NCBI GenBank assembly: GCA_038373865.1
Contig: JAXGGA010003040.1
Coordinates: forward strand, 1-64,000
Length of the DNA: 64,000 nucleotides
DNA from: Uloborus plumipes
Taxonomy: Eukaryota > Arthropoda > Arachnida > Araneae > Uloboridae
Direction of reading: 5' to 3'
Shown: positions 1 to 9,993 of the stretch, piece by piece
Layout: each line of letters begins with the position of its first letter
How positions within the stretch are numbered: the stretch's first letter is position 1
Program-made: the position numbers and the translations under genes
Notes under the pieces: model-generated
The model's database searches: none
What the model saw: the letters and a program-made list of their open reading frames with translations, nothing else
What the model was told of the DNA's origin: nothing

Positions 1-1229
1 AACGACAAATTCAAATCATCACGTGCAAAAGGAACTAAAAAAGACTGCCAATTTTCGACAAAAATTGATAAAACTCATCCCTTAACATATTCTCAACATG
101 ATTTCTAATAAGAGAGTAATATGAAAAAAAATGCTCTGAAACAAGTACAACGGGACAAGAAAGGATTTTTAACTTTAGCTGTTTGGGAAATAGCACAAGA
201 CGCTGGAAATCGATGGGAAAAAAAATCTTCTTGACTCCAAACATCGTAGATTAAAACTTAACCTAAAGTTAAAAACTAACTTCTAATCACGGCGTTTTAT
301 GTGATAACTAATTACAAAATAATTTTAAAGTTTGGTCATTAAAATTAAAATTGTTCAAATAACTCCAACTTTTCTTCATATTAAATCCAGTTTAAGAAAA
401 CTTTATTTTCCTAACATGTATTTTTTCTATGTTGAGGTGCTTCATATTTAATAAACTCAAACCAACCCCCTCAAACAAATGTTGAAATGCCGCCCCTGCT
501 TTCATCTTATCTGACGGTTAGGAATACTTCTTTTAACTCGACTGACAGCACTCGTTGTCCATAATATGGGAAGAAATAGATCACTTTTTCTAAAAAATAA
601 GTCTAAAAAGGCAAAGGGAAGAAAAAGTTATGCAAAACAAACGCATTGAAAGAAACAATTAAAGCAAAAAATAGTAAACAGCGATATAAATTAAAATTGT
701 TGCTAAAAAACTGAGAAGGGGCCAAACCAACCTCTCTCTCTTTCTTGCCCGAAAAATACAAGTGGTATTAATTTCAATTTATATTATTATTTTTTGTTAA
801 CAAAATATAGTATTGAAATACAAGCACACAAACATAAAACTTACCGGAAAGATATGTTTGTGCACTCAGCTGAAGGATTTTGTACAAACAAGAAGATAAC
901 TGTAAATGTTCCTGGTGATAGTAAAGGTTACTGGTTATAGCGGAATCTCCGTGACTTGCGCGCTTCTTCCCTCGCGCGATTTTTCCCGAGGGCCCTGGTT
1001 ATGGTAATTAGTGAAAAATAATCTCAGAAAATGAACTCGGGGACATCTGGATCAAAAGTATCCGTCTAATTCCACGACAATTGGCCAGTTATCATAAGTT
1101 TTGCTCCTTTTTTAAAAGGTATGGGAAAATAAGAAGTCTTTTGTTGTTCAGTTGAACTGGACATCTGTAATAAATGACTGCAATAAAAAGCTTGTTTACG
1201 GAAATCTTGTAGCGAAAACCTTACAACAG
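1..1229. other. no gene recognised
   Basis: AT-rich DNA with short chance frames only. A slightly more GC-rich patch (about 940-1010) holds 'gcgcgcttcttccctcgcgcg' type sequence, but no open frame with splice signals was seen. Confidence 0.5.
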
Positions 1230-1230
1230 C

Positions 1231-1309
1231 ATGGCAAATTTGCAAAGCCGCCCGACAGGACCCAGCCTGAGTTCCCTGAGTTCATTCAGGACTGGCGACT
1301 ACATCAAAG
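1231..1309 (+). CDS. candidate short coding exon, unassigned
   Basis: An ATG at 1231 opens 26 codons rich in Ser, Arg, Gly and Pro (start MANLQSRPTGPS, end RTGDYIK). It ends at AAAG|GTAATC, a plausible splice donor at 1310, and the frame stops 10 codons later if not spliced. The sequence just before the ATG, ttacaacag, could also be a splice acceptor, so this could be a first or an internal exon. Local GC content is near 50 percent, well above the surroundings. I recognise no domain and found no partner exon, so this is a weak call. The minus strand here can also be fitted with splice signals. Confidence 0.22.
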
Positions 1310-3052
1310 GTAATCAAATGACAGACCAGCAGGGATAGTCCCTGTGGGATTAGTATTCCTGGAACTCTAACAGTGGCCCTGTGATTAACCCCCCAGAAAG
1401 TTCTCGGAAGTGAGTCTTTTAAAGGGACAATAGCGGTTTCTTGCCGTCAGATAAAGAAGGCCGAATCTTACTTGAGCAAAGAGAGGAGAAATAGCTTGTG
1501 ATGGTTTTATCAGTAGCGAAGCAAAAATATATTAGAAAGAGCTGAAATTGGTGAATTTTTAAAATAAAATATCTTATTTAACTTTTTAAGGCATGAAAAA
1601 TAATGAAAATTTTGAAAACACAGTTAAATGATTGTTTTTTAGCGCAGGAAAAAAAAATGTGCGGTGATATTCGGAACGATAATGCTAAATTTGGCGCCCC
1701 TTTAGCGTGGCAAAAGTAAAATAAGTTTTAGTTACAAACTCCCACAGAAATATCCTAGCTTCTTAAATGAATATTATACATAAATGTTTGTTTCTTAACT
1801 TCGGAAAAACAAAATCTGTCATGATACTCAGAACGATAAGGCTGAATAGAGCAGCCTTTAGCTAGGCGCCCACATGCGGTGTAAGTGTTGCGCGCGAGTT
1901 TACGACGAGACTTTGCGGAGGAGAGGGGGGCATATCACAAATGTGACAATTGCTAGGGGCCCTGAAAGGAATGTTCTACAAATGCTTACTGTAAGAGCAA
2001 TGGACAAAGGGGCTCCATAATCTCCAAATCCACCACTGTACTACAATGGCTTCAAAAGAACAAAAAATGGAAGCATTATTTTGCATTTATAACAACTTTT
2101 ATTTATCATCTCAATATCCATTTTCGTGGGCTTTTTCAACATTTAGAACTATCTTCAGATACATCCATGGGCATTCCGACAGTAGATTGTAGTTATACTT
2201 TTTGAAAAAAAAAAGTTGCAGCTATAGTTGACTGCATTTTTAGTGAAGTAATTGTAGTTAACTACAAAAAAAATTCTGACCACTGCTTGAGAAATGAATC
2301 AGAATTTTTAAAATTTCAAATGTCTGTCTAAACATTAATAAGTTGTTAGAGGATGGAGTGTTGTAGGGGCGAGGGCCTATTACAATATCTGGTCTTGGGG
2401 TTCACGGATTGATGTGGGGGCCCTGATATTAAGTAAACTCCCCTCCCCCAAGAAAGAACGGATAAATCAGTCACATACTTATAATAGAGAATAGAAATCA
2501 ATGAAACACTACGTTTACGAGTCAATTTCATTGCGATGGAAACCCTGGATTAGGGGGCCCTAAAAGTAATGTTGCTCCGGGGCCCCACCTTGCTTTATTC
2601 AAGTACTGGATGCTACAAATGTGAAATCAGCAAGACTGATGTGGTGCATCCTGGGGAAAAGTTTAATAAAGCTAATCAATAGAAAAAGAAAGAATAGTTA
2701 AAAAAATCAAAATCTGCAAAAAAAAAAAAAAGCCATAATTTTCTCCCCTTTCTTTCTCAGTTGGGGGCCCTTAATGGCATGGGGGCCCTTGGCAATCTCC
2801 CGCAAACCGCTCTGGATAGTCCAGGCCTGCTAGGTCATACACACCAAGGTCGAAACTTTCCAAACCGAGTTCCAAAAAAAGTCGAAAAGCCAGGGAAAAG
2901 GGGGGTTTCGTTCCTTTAAAAAAAAAAGAATCTGTAATAGATGTGAGATGTGCTGAAAGTAGGGTCTGAGAAAAGGAACTAATGAAATTTCTCATTTTTA
3001 ATGTGGAGCGTTAAACATTTGTAAGTAATTTTAGACCCTCAATGGCTAACCC

Positions 3053-3099
<47 letters not shown>

Positions 3100-3920
3100 G
3101 GAAATTTTTTGTTTGATATTAGTTTTTCAGGCCCGCTTCGCGGGCCTCCTGACCTCTCACGGGCCCCTATGCAATGCATAGGCTTGCCCCCCCCTCTCGA
3201 CGGGCCTGAAATGATGAATGGATGTAAATAATTCAATGACCTCTATTTTTGGCAGATTGCTGTGAAGATTTAAATAATCACTGGATCCATATTTAATGGA
3301 AGAATAAATGTAAAACTTCCAGCATTCTTCTTAATTTAAAGATTTTTGGTAAACCTCACGCTAGATCAATTAAATTATTCTCTCGGGGAACACCAAAAGG
3401 TATCCAACATGCATTAATTATAATCTTTCAAAGCTTTAATTATTGAATAAGCAATTACCCAGAGCAGTACGGTTTCCCTTGGCAAAAGATAATGCCTCTG
3501 CTTGCAAGCATACCGCTCGAATCGGTTTTCTTCATTAACTGTTTTTGCTGCGACGAAACTGAAATAAAAAGCATGCCATTTAGATTTTAAATTAAATATT
3601 AGGTTCTTCCGCTGTGTTGTATTTTACTAGTTATTTGTTTTACTTTTCTTTTTGTTTAAGTATTAATTATACATATTCCAGACTTTGTCCACATTTTTTA
3701 TGCGGATTAACACTCAACATTTATCTCCATTTTGACGATTGGAGTTCTATTTTATTGCTTGAATAAAGTCACTGTGGTTCAACGTTTAGTTACTCGAAGA
3801 GCAATAAAACTATTGTTTCAGAATGTGGTGGCCAGACAAATTCCAGAAAGAAAGAAAGAAAAAACATGTATAGAAATTAAAAACTTTTATTGAAATTACA
3901 AGAAGTTTAATACACTAACT
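1310..3920. other. repeat-rich non-coding stretch
   Basis: No host exon recognised. The stretch contains several GGGGGCCC-type motifs (about 1954, 2420, 2555-2585, 2763-2789), which look like termini of small degenerate DNA elements. There is an A-run of about 41 bp at 3058-3098 and an 83-bp palindromic unit at 3127-3209 bounded by tcaggcccg and its inverse. Confidence 0.5.
3127..3209. repeat. short inverted-repeat unit (MITE-like)
   Basis: It starts TCAGGCCCG and ends CGGGCCTGA, with internal short palindromes (cccgcttcgcggg, ctatgcaatgcatag). The small size and GC richness in AT-rich surroundings suggest a non-autonomous element relic. No duplication was resolved. Confidence 0.4.
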
Positions 3921-4056
3921 TAATCTACTTATATTAAAAACTGAGTATCTTTCTAACTATCTTTCTTTCTAACTATCTTTCTATCTTTCTTTCTACCTAT
4001 GTCACGCTTCTTTCTCCTGAATGTCAATGAACTGAAAGTCGAACCAGGTACCGATA

Positions 4057-4514
4057 TTTGAAGTTAAAAATCAACGTAAATAAAGCACAAATAAGGTAGA
4101 AAGTACAGCAAATAGCTATTTCAAGGCTACAATGGAGCCCCTTCATCAGTGCAAGAAGCTCAGCAAACAACATGAAAGCTGTAAGAGAACTGAGCGCGAA
4201 GCACGTGTGCCCCGGTATTTATAACAAATGGGCGAGTGCGCTTGAACTCACAACAAAGCGGGAAAACACCGACCAATCAGCGATCAGCGAAACGCCAGGA
4301 GAGCGAAGAAAAGGGGGGGGGGAAGGCGGCAAAGGAAAGTAGGGGAAAAAAGCGCGGGAGAAAACACTAGAAGACGAAATTATAAAAATTGCTTCCAGAT
4401 GTCAGGGAAAAATGGAACACTGGAAAAATCATTCACCAGAGAATGGGAATTTTTCCAAATATGGTAAGCTTCCCAAAAATCGAGGTCATAAACTGACGAA
4501 CATTTACAAATAAT
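4057..4514 (-). repeat. Penelope-like pseudo-LTR, left arm
   Basis: Reverse complement of 4925-5382. It includes the 3' end of the endonuclease frame (stop at 4380-4382), a GC-rich segment with a run of about 11 G (4314-4322 area), a TATAA-like 'tataaataccg' motif read on the minus strand, and the hammerhead. Confidence 0.85.
4108..4152 (-). ncRNA. hammerhead ribozyme, type I, Penelope-associated (left arm)
   Basis: On the minus strand the core CTGATGA (4149-4143) is followed by a stem II hairpin (agggg...gccttt region), GAAA (4122-4119) and the self-complementary ATAGCTAT, which gives a stem III with a palindromic loop. ATT then serves as the NUH cleavage triplet. GCA before the core pairs with TGC after the cleavage site (stem I). 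Palindromic stem III implies activity as a dimer, as described for Penelope-like elements. Confidence 0.75.
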
Positions 4515-4919
4515 TCTAGCCGAAGAAAAATCAAAGCAGTGACCAGAAGTCCAACAATGCTGAGCAATGGAAGAGCGTGCTAGTTCTTTATGTTTAACAT
4601 AATTTTGATGCTCTTTCAGACGGTGCTTAAGAGGCCGCTTAGTCTGGCCTACATAGCTAAGTCCGCATTTGCAAGAGATGCTATAAATGCCCCAGTTGCT
4701 TTGGCAATCAATGGGATGCTTTAAGTTTGTAAACTTGATTTTGTTCACAGGAGAGAAAGAAATATCGAAACCAAACTTTTTCAAAATCTTTGCAACTTGA
4801 TGACTTGTTTTTGGATAAAAAGGCAAAACAATGGTGTAACCAACCTTAGACTCGGAAACCTTGCTGGAATGAGAGGGCTTTATTAGCCTATTATATATAG
4901 AATCAATAATCTTGGGCGA
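4380..4919 (-). pseudogene. Penelope-like GIY-YIG endonuclease fragment
   Basis: This is an open minus-strand frame of about 180 codons ending with TAA at 4382-4380. It runs without a start codon up to the arm junction near 4921, so it is the C-terminal part of a larger Penelope-like polyprotein whose reverse transcriptase has been lost by 5' truncation. It shows the GIY-YIG nuclease signature: GIY, a Cys-rich insert (SCKCG), then YVGQTKRPLKHRLKEH with the catalytic-region Arg and the following Glu-His. Downstream HC...SGH residues resemble the zinc-binding CCHH set of this endonuclease class. The enzyme class nicks target DNA to prime reverse transcription. There are no internal stops, in keeping with a young copy, but the protein is incomplete. 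Confidence 0.85.
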
Positions 4920-4924
4920 GTAAG

Positions 4925-5382
4925 ATTATTTGTAAATGTTCGTCAGTTTATGACCTCGATTTTTGGGAAGCTTACCATATTTGGAAAAATTCCCATTCTC
5001 TGGTGAATGATTTTTCCAGTGTTCCATTTTTCCCTGACATCTGGAAGCAATTTTTATAATTTCGTCTTCTAGTGTTTTCTCCCGCGCTTTTTTCCCCTAC
5101 TTTCCTTTGCCGCCTTCCCCCCCCCCTTTTCTTCGCTCTCCTGGCGTTTCGCTGATCGCTGATTGGTCGGTGTTTTCCCGCTTTGTTGTGAGTTCAAGCG
5201 CACTCGCCCATTTGTTATAAATACCGGGGCACACGTGCTTCGCGCTCAGTTCTCTTACAGCTTTCATGTTGTTTGCTGAGCTTCTTGCACTGATGAAGGG
5301 GCTCCATTGTAGCCTTGAAATAGCTATTTGCTGTACTTTCTACCTTATTTGTGCTTTATTTACGTTGATTTTTAACTTCAAA
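4925..5382 (+). repeat. Penelope-like pseudo-LTR, right arm
   Basis: Inverted copy of 4057-4514. The arm starts at 'attatttgtaaatg', inside the end of the endonuclease reading frame, so the last roughly 45 codons are present twice in opposite directions. It is followed by the 37-bp tail and the 3' target duplication. Confidence 0.85.
5287..5331 (+). ncRNA. hammerhead ribozyme, type I, Penelope-associated (right arm)
   Basis: CTGATGA is at 5290-5296 and GAAA at 5317-5320, with ATAGCTAT as palindromic stem III. The NUH triplet ATT ends at 5328, the predicted cleavage point. TGC (5329-5331) pairs with GCA (5287-5289) for stem I. Stem II pairs AGGG.CT with AGCCTT around ccattgt. All conserved core bases are intact and mirror the left-arm copy. 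Confidence 0.77.
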
Positions 5383-5724
5383 TATAGTTCAGCACAAAGC
5401 CTATTTGATCATTTTTCATCAGGTACCGATAGATAGGTAATTTTTCAGGCTTCATTAGTTTCAATTTATATAATTATACGATTTTAATTAGCGAAGATAT
5501 CAATTAATAAGTAGTCAAACCTAAAGCTATTAAGCCTAATAAATGATTAAATATGAAATCCATTGTTACAAAACGTGGTTGCTATGAAACTAATAACAAT
5601 GATAATGAGAATTTTGAATGAAGGCTTAACTAAATCAAACACGAAACTCATAAGCGGGCCACTTACGTAATATTTTTATCGCTAGCTACTTATAATATTT
5701 TGAAACATCCATTTGTTGAAAAGC

Positions 5725-5975
5725 CATCTACTTATATTAAAAACTGAGTATCTATGTCTGCTTCTTTCCCTTGAGCGAGCAGAGCTTTCTGTAACTTTCC
5801 TCACCATTTTGAAGGCGCGAAGCATCTCAATAATTCGAATGATTTTTTTGATGCAGGAAAAAAGTGAAAGCGCCTGTTAGCGAGCCGCCTTGGCGGCGAG
5901 TATTTTTTTGAAACATTCCTTACTACTTTAAATGCGCGAAGCGCCCGTGCAACGCCGGGCCACGCAGCTAGCTGC
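5725..5975 (-). repeat. short copy of the 'cccggcgttgcacggg' dispersed repeat
   Basis: Read on the minus strand it starts gctagctgcgtggcccggcgttgcac and ends ttaatataagtagat. These are the same two ends as the 44233-46391 copy, but only about 250 bp lie between. It includes a GCCGCCAAGGCGGC-type palindrome (about 5884-5900) also found in tandem at 44.3 kb. Confidence 0.65.
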
Positions 5976-6254
5976 TTGGGCATTAGTGGGCCACGTACGT
6001 AGTGTGTCTTAAAATCTTATGAAAATTGAATTATATCAAATAATATCACATCAGAATGAGGTAAAAGTTGGGTGGCGGGGGGACATTATGCATCAACATG
6101 CCGCAGGAAGCTAATCTAGCTGACCTGGCAGCTAGTACCATATTATTTTATGTTTTACTGTTGAAAGTATCAAAAGCATTTGGCCCCCTTTTTAGCCTAC
6201 TTTCCCGTTAAAAATAAAAGAAAGACGAAAAAAGTATTAAAAGTAGCTTAATGC

Positions 6255-6341
6255 ATCGAAAAAATATCGCCAAGTCCAAAAAATATCGCCAAGTTAAAAA
6301 AAATATCGCCAAGTCCAAAAAATATCGCCAAGTTAAAAAAA
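6255..6341. repeat. 19-bp minisatellite, small array
   Basis: Four units of the same 19-bp repeat (CCAAAAAATATCGCCAAGT and variants ending GTTAAAA), followed by a flank that recurs after the large array at 7425. Confidence 0.9.
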
Positions 6342-6462
6342 TAAAGAGGTAAAATGAATATCGAAAAATTAAAAATTTGAAAGTAGGGTATTGAGATGGG
6401 GAATTTGTGTGTCGGTCTGTCGGTCGGTCGGTCTGTCGGTCTGTCGGTCTGTCTGTCCCCCC

Positions 6463-6791
6463 CTAATAACTTTTGAATGAACATTCCGATTTGGACAAAC
6501 TTTTTTTTGTTGGAAAGATCTCGGCGAGTACAGCTCATTCCCATATTTGATTTTTTGATTTGAACAATTTTTGGTTCAAATTTGAGCCGTTCAAACAACC
6601 GGTCCCGCGATACTAACTTTTGAATGAACAGTCCGATTTTAACAAACTTTTTTTTGTTCGAAAGGTCTTTTCAAGGATACTTCATTCCCGTATCTACATT
6701 TTCGATTTGAACAATTTTTCGTTCAACATTGAACCGTTTAAGCAACCTTTCTCCACCTAATAACTTTTGAGTGAACAGTCCAACTTAAACG
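6463..6791. repeat. tandem ~145-bp units, first block
   Basis: Units begin near 6464, 6610 and 6757 with (c)taataacttttgaatgaac. Each contains a run of T, a 'ttcccatatttgat'-like part and 'gttcaa...gaaccgtt'. They follow a tgtcggtc-type tandem at 6410-6455. The last unit is partial and runs into the 19-bp array. Confidence 0.85.
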
Positions 6792-7431
6792 AGCCCAAAA
6801 AATATCGCCAAGCCTAAAAAATATCGCCAAGTCCAAAAAATATCGCCAAGTCCAAAAAATATCGCCAAGCCCAAAAAATATCGCCAAGTCCAAAAAATAT
6901 CGCCAAGTCCAAAAAATATCGCCAAGTCCAAAAAATATCGCCAAGTCCAAAAAATATCGCCAAGTCGAAAAAATATCGCCAAGTCGAAAAAATATCGCCA
7001 AGTCGAAAAAATATCGCCAAGCCCAAAAAATATCGCCAAGCCCAAAAAATATCGCCAAGTCCAAAAAATATCGCCAAGTTCAAAAAAAATATCGCCAAGT
7101 CCAAAAAATATCGCCAAGTTAAAAAAATATCGCCAAGCCCAAAAAATATCGCCAAGTCCAAAAAATATCGCCAAGCCCAAAAAATATCGCCAAGTCCAAA
7201 AAATATCGCCAAGCCCAAAAAATATCGCCAAGTCCAAAAAATATCGCCAAGCCCAAAAAATATCGCCAAGCCCAAAAAATATCGCCAAGTCCAAAAAATA
7301 TCGCCAAGCCCAAAAAATATCGCCAAGCCCAAAAAATATCGCCAAGCCCAAAAAATATCGCCAAGTCCAAAAAATATCGCCAAGTTAAAAAAAAATATCG
7401 CCAAGTCCAAAAAATATCGCCAAGTTAAAAA
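6792..7431. repeat. 19-bp minisatellite, large array (~34 units)
   Basis: The unit is CCAAAAAATATCGCCAAGY, with variant bases at the C/T and C/G positions and a few units lengthened by A insertions. Because 19 is 1 modulo 3 and the unit has no stop on the minus strand, all three minus frames stay open and give artefactual reading frames with a WRYFLDLAIFFGLGDIF period. These are not genes. Confidence 0.95.
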
Positions 7432-8000
7432 AATAAAAAGGTAAAATGAATATCGAAAAATTAAAAATTTGAAAGTAGGGTATTGAGATGGGGAATTTGT
7501 GTGTCGGTCTGTCGGTCGGTCTGTCTGTCCCCCCCTAATAACTTTTGAATGAATATTCCGATTTGGACAAACTTTTTTTTGTTGGAAAGATCTCGGCGAG
7601 TACAGCTCATTCCCATATTTGATTTTTCGAGTTGAACAATTTTGGTTCAACATTGAACCGTTCAAGCAACCTTTCCCCCCTAATAACTTTTGAATGAACA
7701 TTCAAATTGGAACAAACTTTTTTTTGTTGGAAAGATTTCGGCGAGTACAACTCATTCCCATATTTGATTTTTCGATTTGAACAATTTTTGGTTCAACTTT
7801 GAACCGTTCAAACAACCTGTCCCGCGATGCTAACTTTTGAGTGAACAGTCCGATTTCAACAAACTTTTTTTTGTTCGAAAGAACTTTTCAAGGATACTTC
7901 ATTCCCGTATTTACATTTCCGATTTGAACAATTTTTCATTCAACATTGAACCGCTCAAGCAAGCTGTCACCCCTAATAACTTTTGAGTAAACAGTCCGAA
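7432..8000. repeat. duplicated flank and second block of ~145-bp units
   Basis: 7432-7530 repeats 6340-6460 (ataaaaaggtaaaatgaatatcg..., then tgtcggtc units). Then ~145-bp units start near 7536, 7680, 7829 and 7972. The whole locus is array-flank-array-flank, consistent with an older duplication of more than 1 kb. Confidence 0.85.
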
Positions 8001-9204
8001 AAAAATGACTGACTGTGCAGACGATTTTTTGTTTATTTATTCATTTGTTTTATTGAATTTATTATTATTATTATTTTTTTTTTGGCAGACGATTTTTTTT
8101 TGTAACAAAAATGTTTCATTCACTAGGGCATTTTATTCTTAATTTATATTTAACAACTGGCAACGGATTAAAAGTGAAATTCGAGACATTTTATCAACGG
8201 ACGAGTTTTTTTTTTCTTTTTTTCTTTTTTTTTTCTTTCTTTGATAAAATGTGTTTTGATGTACTTTGTACTTTTAATTTTTTTTTGAAAACAATTGAGG
8301 AATTTTTCTACGGAAGAACTGTAACAGTTACATTCTTTAAAAGGTGCGACAAAACTTTATTTATTCATTTATTTACTTTTTATGTGTCTATTTCATCTGA
8401 TGAGAGAGGTATATTTTGCTTTTAAAGGTATGTTTGACATAATTTTTAGTCTTAGATAATCAAGAGAATAATGATCAGATGCTAGAATGCCGATGTCGAT
8501 GTACGGGAAAGTAGGCTCGTTTAGTTCTTGACAGAACTTCTTGTTTGCATATTCTATCAATATCAGTAGGAAACACCTCCATTGATTACATCGTTTATAC
8601 GGTGATGTTAGACCACGAACCAGTAATGTATACTAATGTTGCGCGACTTTTGTGGCAAAAAGGTATTACATTGAGATTATACGTCAGTAACTATCACGTT
8701 TTGTTTCAAATTATTGAGCTGTGCCATTATTGTCGCCAATTGGCGATATGCTTACGACGCGCGAACGCCTATGCGATGAGACTACTTTCTCTGTATAATC
8801 ATTCACAATGAAGGGCTTGGGAGATGAAGGCGTTATGTGACGAAACCAAAATTGCGAGTAATTTAAAGTTCAAAGTTTTATTGTAGCAGTTGTTGCAGCT
8901 TTTTAATACGCTTTTATCAGCTACACATGGTGGGTTTGTTTGTGTGTATGTATGTATGTAACTCTGAATAAAAGATAACATTCACGTTCTTTACTGTTAT
9001 AAAAGTAATATATTTATTGCTATTATTAATACTAAAGGCTAAACTAGATTACATATTGATGTATTATAAGTGTTTCAGTTGTGTTTCTGTAACTCTGAAT
9101 AAAAGATAAAATTCAACTAATTAATTATGCGCGATTTAACTGATTATAGTTAATTAAACTATAAGGTAATCTAAAAGCGTGTATTTTAGTTTTTTTAAAC
9201 TATA
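8001..9204. other. no gene recognised
   Basis: T-rich tracts at 8030-8240 and a small GC-richer patch at 8470-8800 without splice-compatible coding signal on either strand. Short open frames on the plus strand show no recognisable motif. Confidence 0.5.
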
Positions 9205-9755
9205 TAGTGAACTCTCACTTATGCGCCGGCCCAAGAGACCAACAGAAAAAGGCGCATAAGTGAGAGAGACGCATAAGTGAACAAGCCTATTTAAATGTCT
9301 AAAATGCTATATAAGTTCTAATGAGAGCATGAATAAGAATGTTTCTATAGAAATGGTCATATTACTACGGTTTGGCAATTACTGTAACCTAACTACAATG
9401 ATAAGGAGAAAACAAAAATTGTAGCATTCCTAGTCACAAACTGGTCCCTTTCAAACGATTCATAATAGATAATTGTACCTCTCCGAACTCTAGTTCATGT
9501 GGAAAAAAGGCCTTCTGTGAGCAATAAAAGCGAAAGAGGAAAGTGAAGAAACATGCTCATTTTTTAGGAAAATAAGTTTAATTGTTTGCATTTTACGAAA
9601 AATTCGGCGCATAAGTGAAATATTTATCTTTAGAGCGACGTATAAACGAATGAAATTATCATTATTTTACTATGAAATGTTCCGGGACCACTGAAAATCG
9701 TCGTATAAGTGAAAAAGGCGCATAAATGAGGCGGTGTATAAGTGAGAGTTCACTG
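9205..9755. mobile_element. pogo/Tigger-like MITE (551 bp)
   Basis: Its termini are (C/T)AGTGAACTCTCACTTAT and the inverse ATAAGTGAGAGTTCACTG, flanked by TA on both sides (9203-9204 and 9756-9757). Internal repeats of gcgcataagtga recur. The TA duplication and CAGT start fit Tigger/pogo-like non-autonomous elements. No transposase frame. Confidence 0.75.
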
Positions 9756-9993
9756 TATTAAATTATTTGATTTCTGGTTTTGTCAATAGTGAGCGTATGC
9801 ATTGGTCTAACGACATCTGCTTTTTAATGTACCAAGTTTCATTTGCTTACCTGTATCCAATGCTTACCATTGTCCATGGTGTATTTTCAAAAAAAATGTA
9901 ACACAGCCCCTTCATCCTCCAAACCCTTCAATTATATAGTTCCCATCCACGATTATATTGTAAAACTCACCAAGTGTTACTTTACTTACTTAC

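Larger units (their letters stand above)
4057..5419 (-). mobile_element. 5'-truncated Penelope-like retroelement with inverted terminal arms
   Basis: The insertion is bounded by exact 12-bp target duplications, CAGGTACCGATA, at 4045-4056 and 5420-5431. It contains two nearly identical inverted arms of about 458 bp (4057-4514 and 4925-5382), a central GIY-YIG endonuclease frame on the minus strand and a 37-bp unique tail (5383-5419). Each arm carries a hammerhead ribozyme core. Inverted or direct pseudo-LTRs, GIY-YIG endonuclease and hammerheads are known hallmarks of Penelope-like elements. The reverse transcriptase portion is missing, so the copy is dead on its own. The arms differ mainly in a G/C homopolymer length, which suggests a fairly recent insertion. 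Confidence 0.88.
3921..5545 (-). repeat. dispersed repeat copy, split by a Penelope-like insertion
   Basis: The parts at 3921-4056 and 5420-5545 together match, in reverse complement, the continuous sequence at about 46180-46391. Shared blocks are 'atctacttatattaaaaactgag', a TTTC/CTTT-rich stretch, 'gaaccaggtaccgatagataggtaatttttcaggc' and 'gcgaagatatcaattaataagtag'. The segment 4057-5419 is absent from the 46-kb copy, so it is an insertion. Similarity fades beyond about 5545. Confidence 0.75.

Noticed and set aside
1210..1300. Minus-strand exon (gaatgaactcag acceptor to GTAAGG donor) that could complete the TG left by exon E
   Set aside because: Phase fits, but the peptide (ELRLGPVGRLCK...) does not resemble a post-BACK or Kelch segment, and the plus strand fits equally well.
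6410..6455. CRISPR-like or regulatory short tandem (tgtcggtc repeats)
   Set aside because: Simple tandem repeat typical of dispersed eukaryotic elements, with no spacer structure.
6248..7701. Long minus-strand frames (up to ~295 codons) with hydrophobic repeats
   Set aside because: They are produced by the 19-bp minisatellite, which is open in all three frames. Not a gene.
8545..8811. 88-codon plus frame in a GC-richer patch
   Set aside because: No domain, no splice or promoter context recognised.
9843..9993. Possible Kelch exon just after exon E (minus words VDGNYIIEGFGG around 9915-9955)
   Set aside because: It would need an intron of fewer than about 40 bp, has no acceptor and hits a stop immediately, so it is probably chance.
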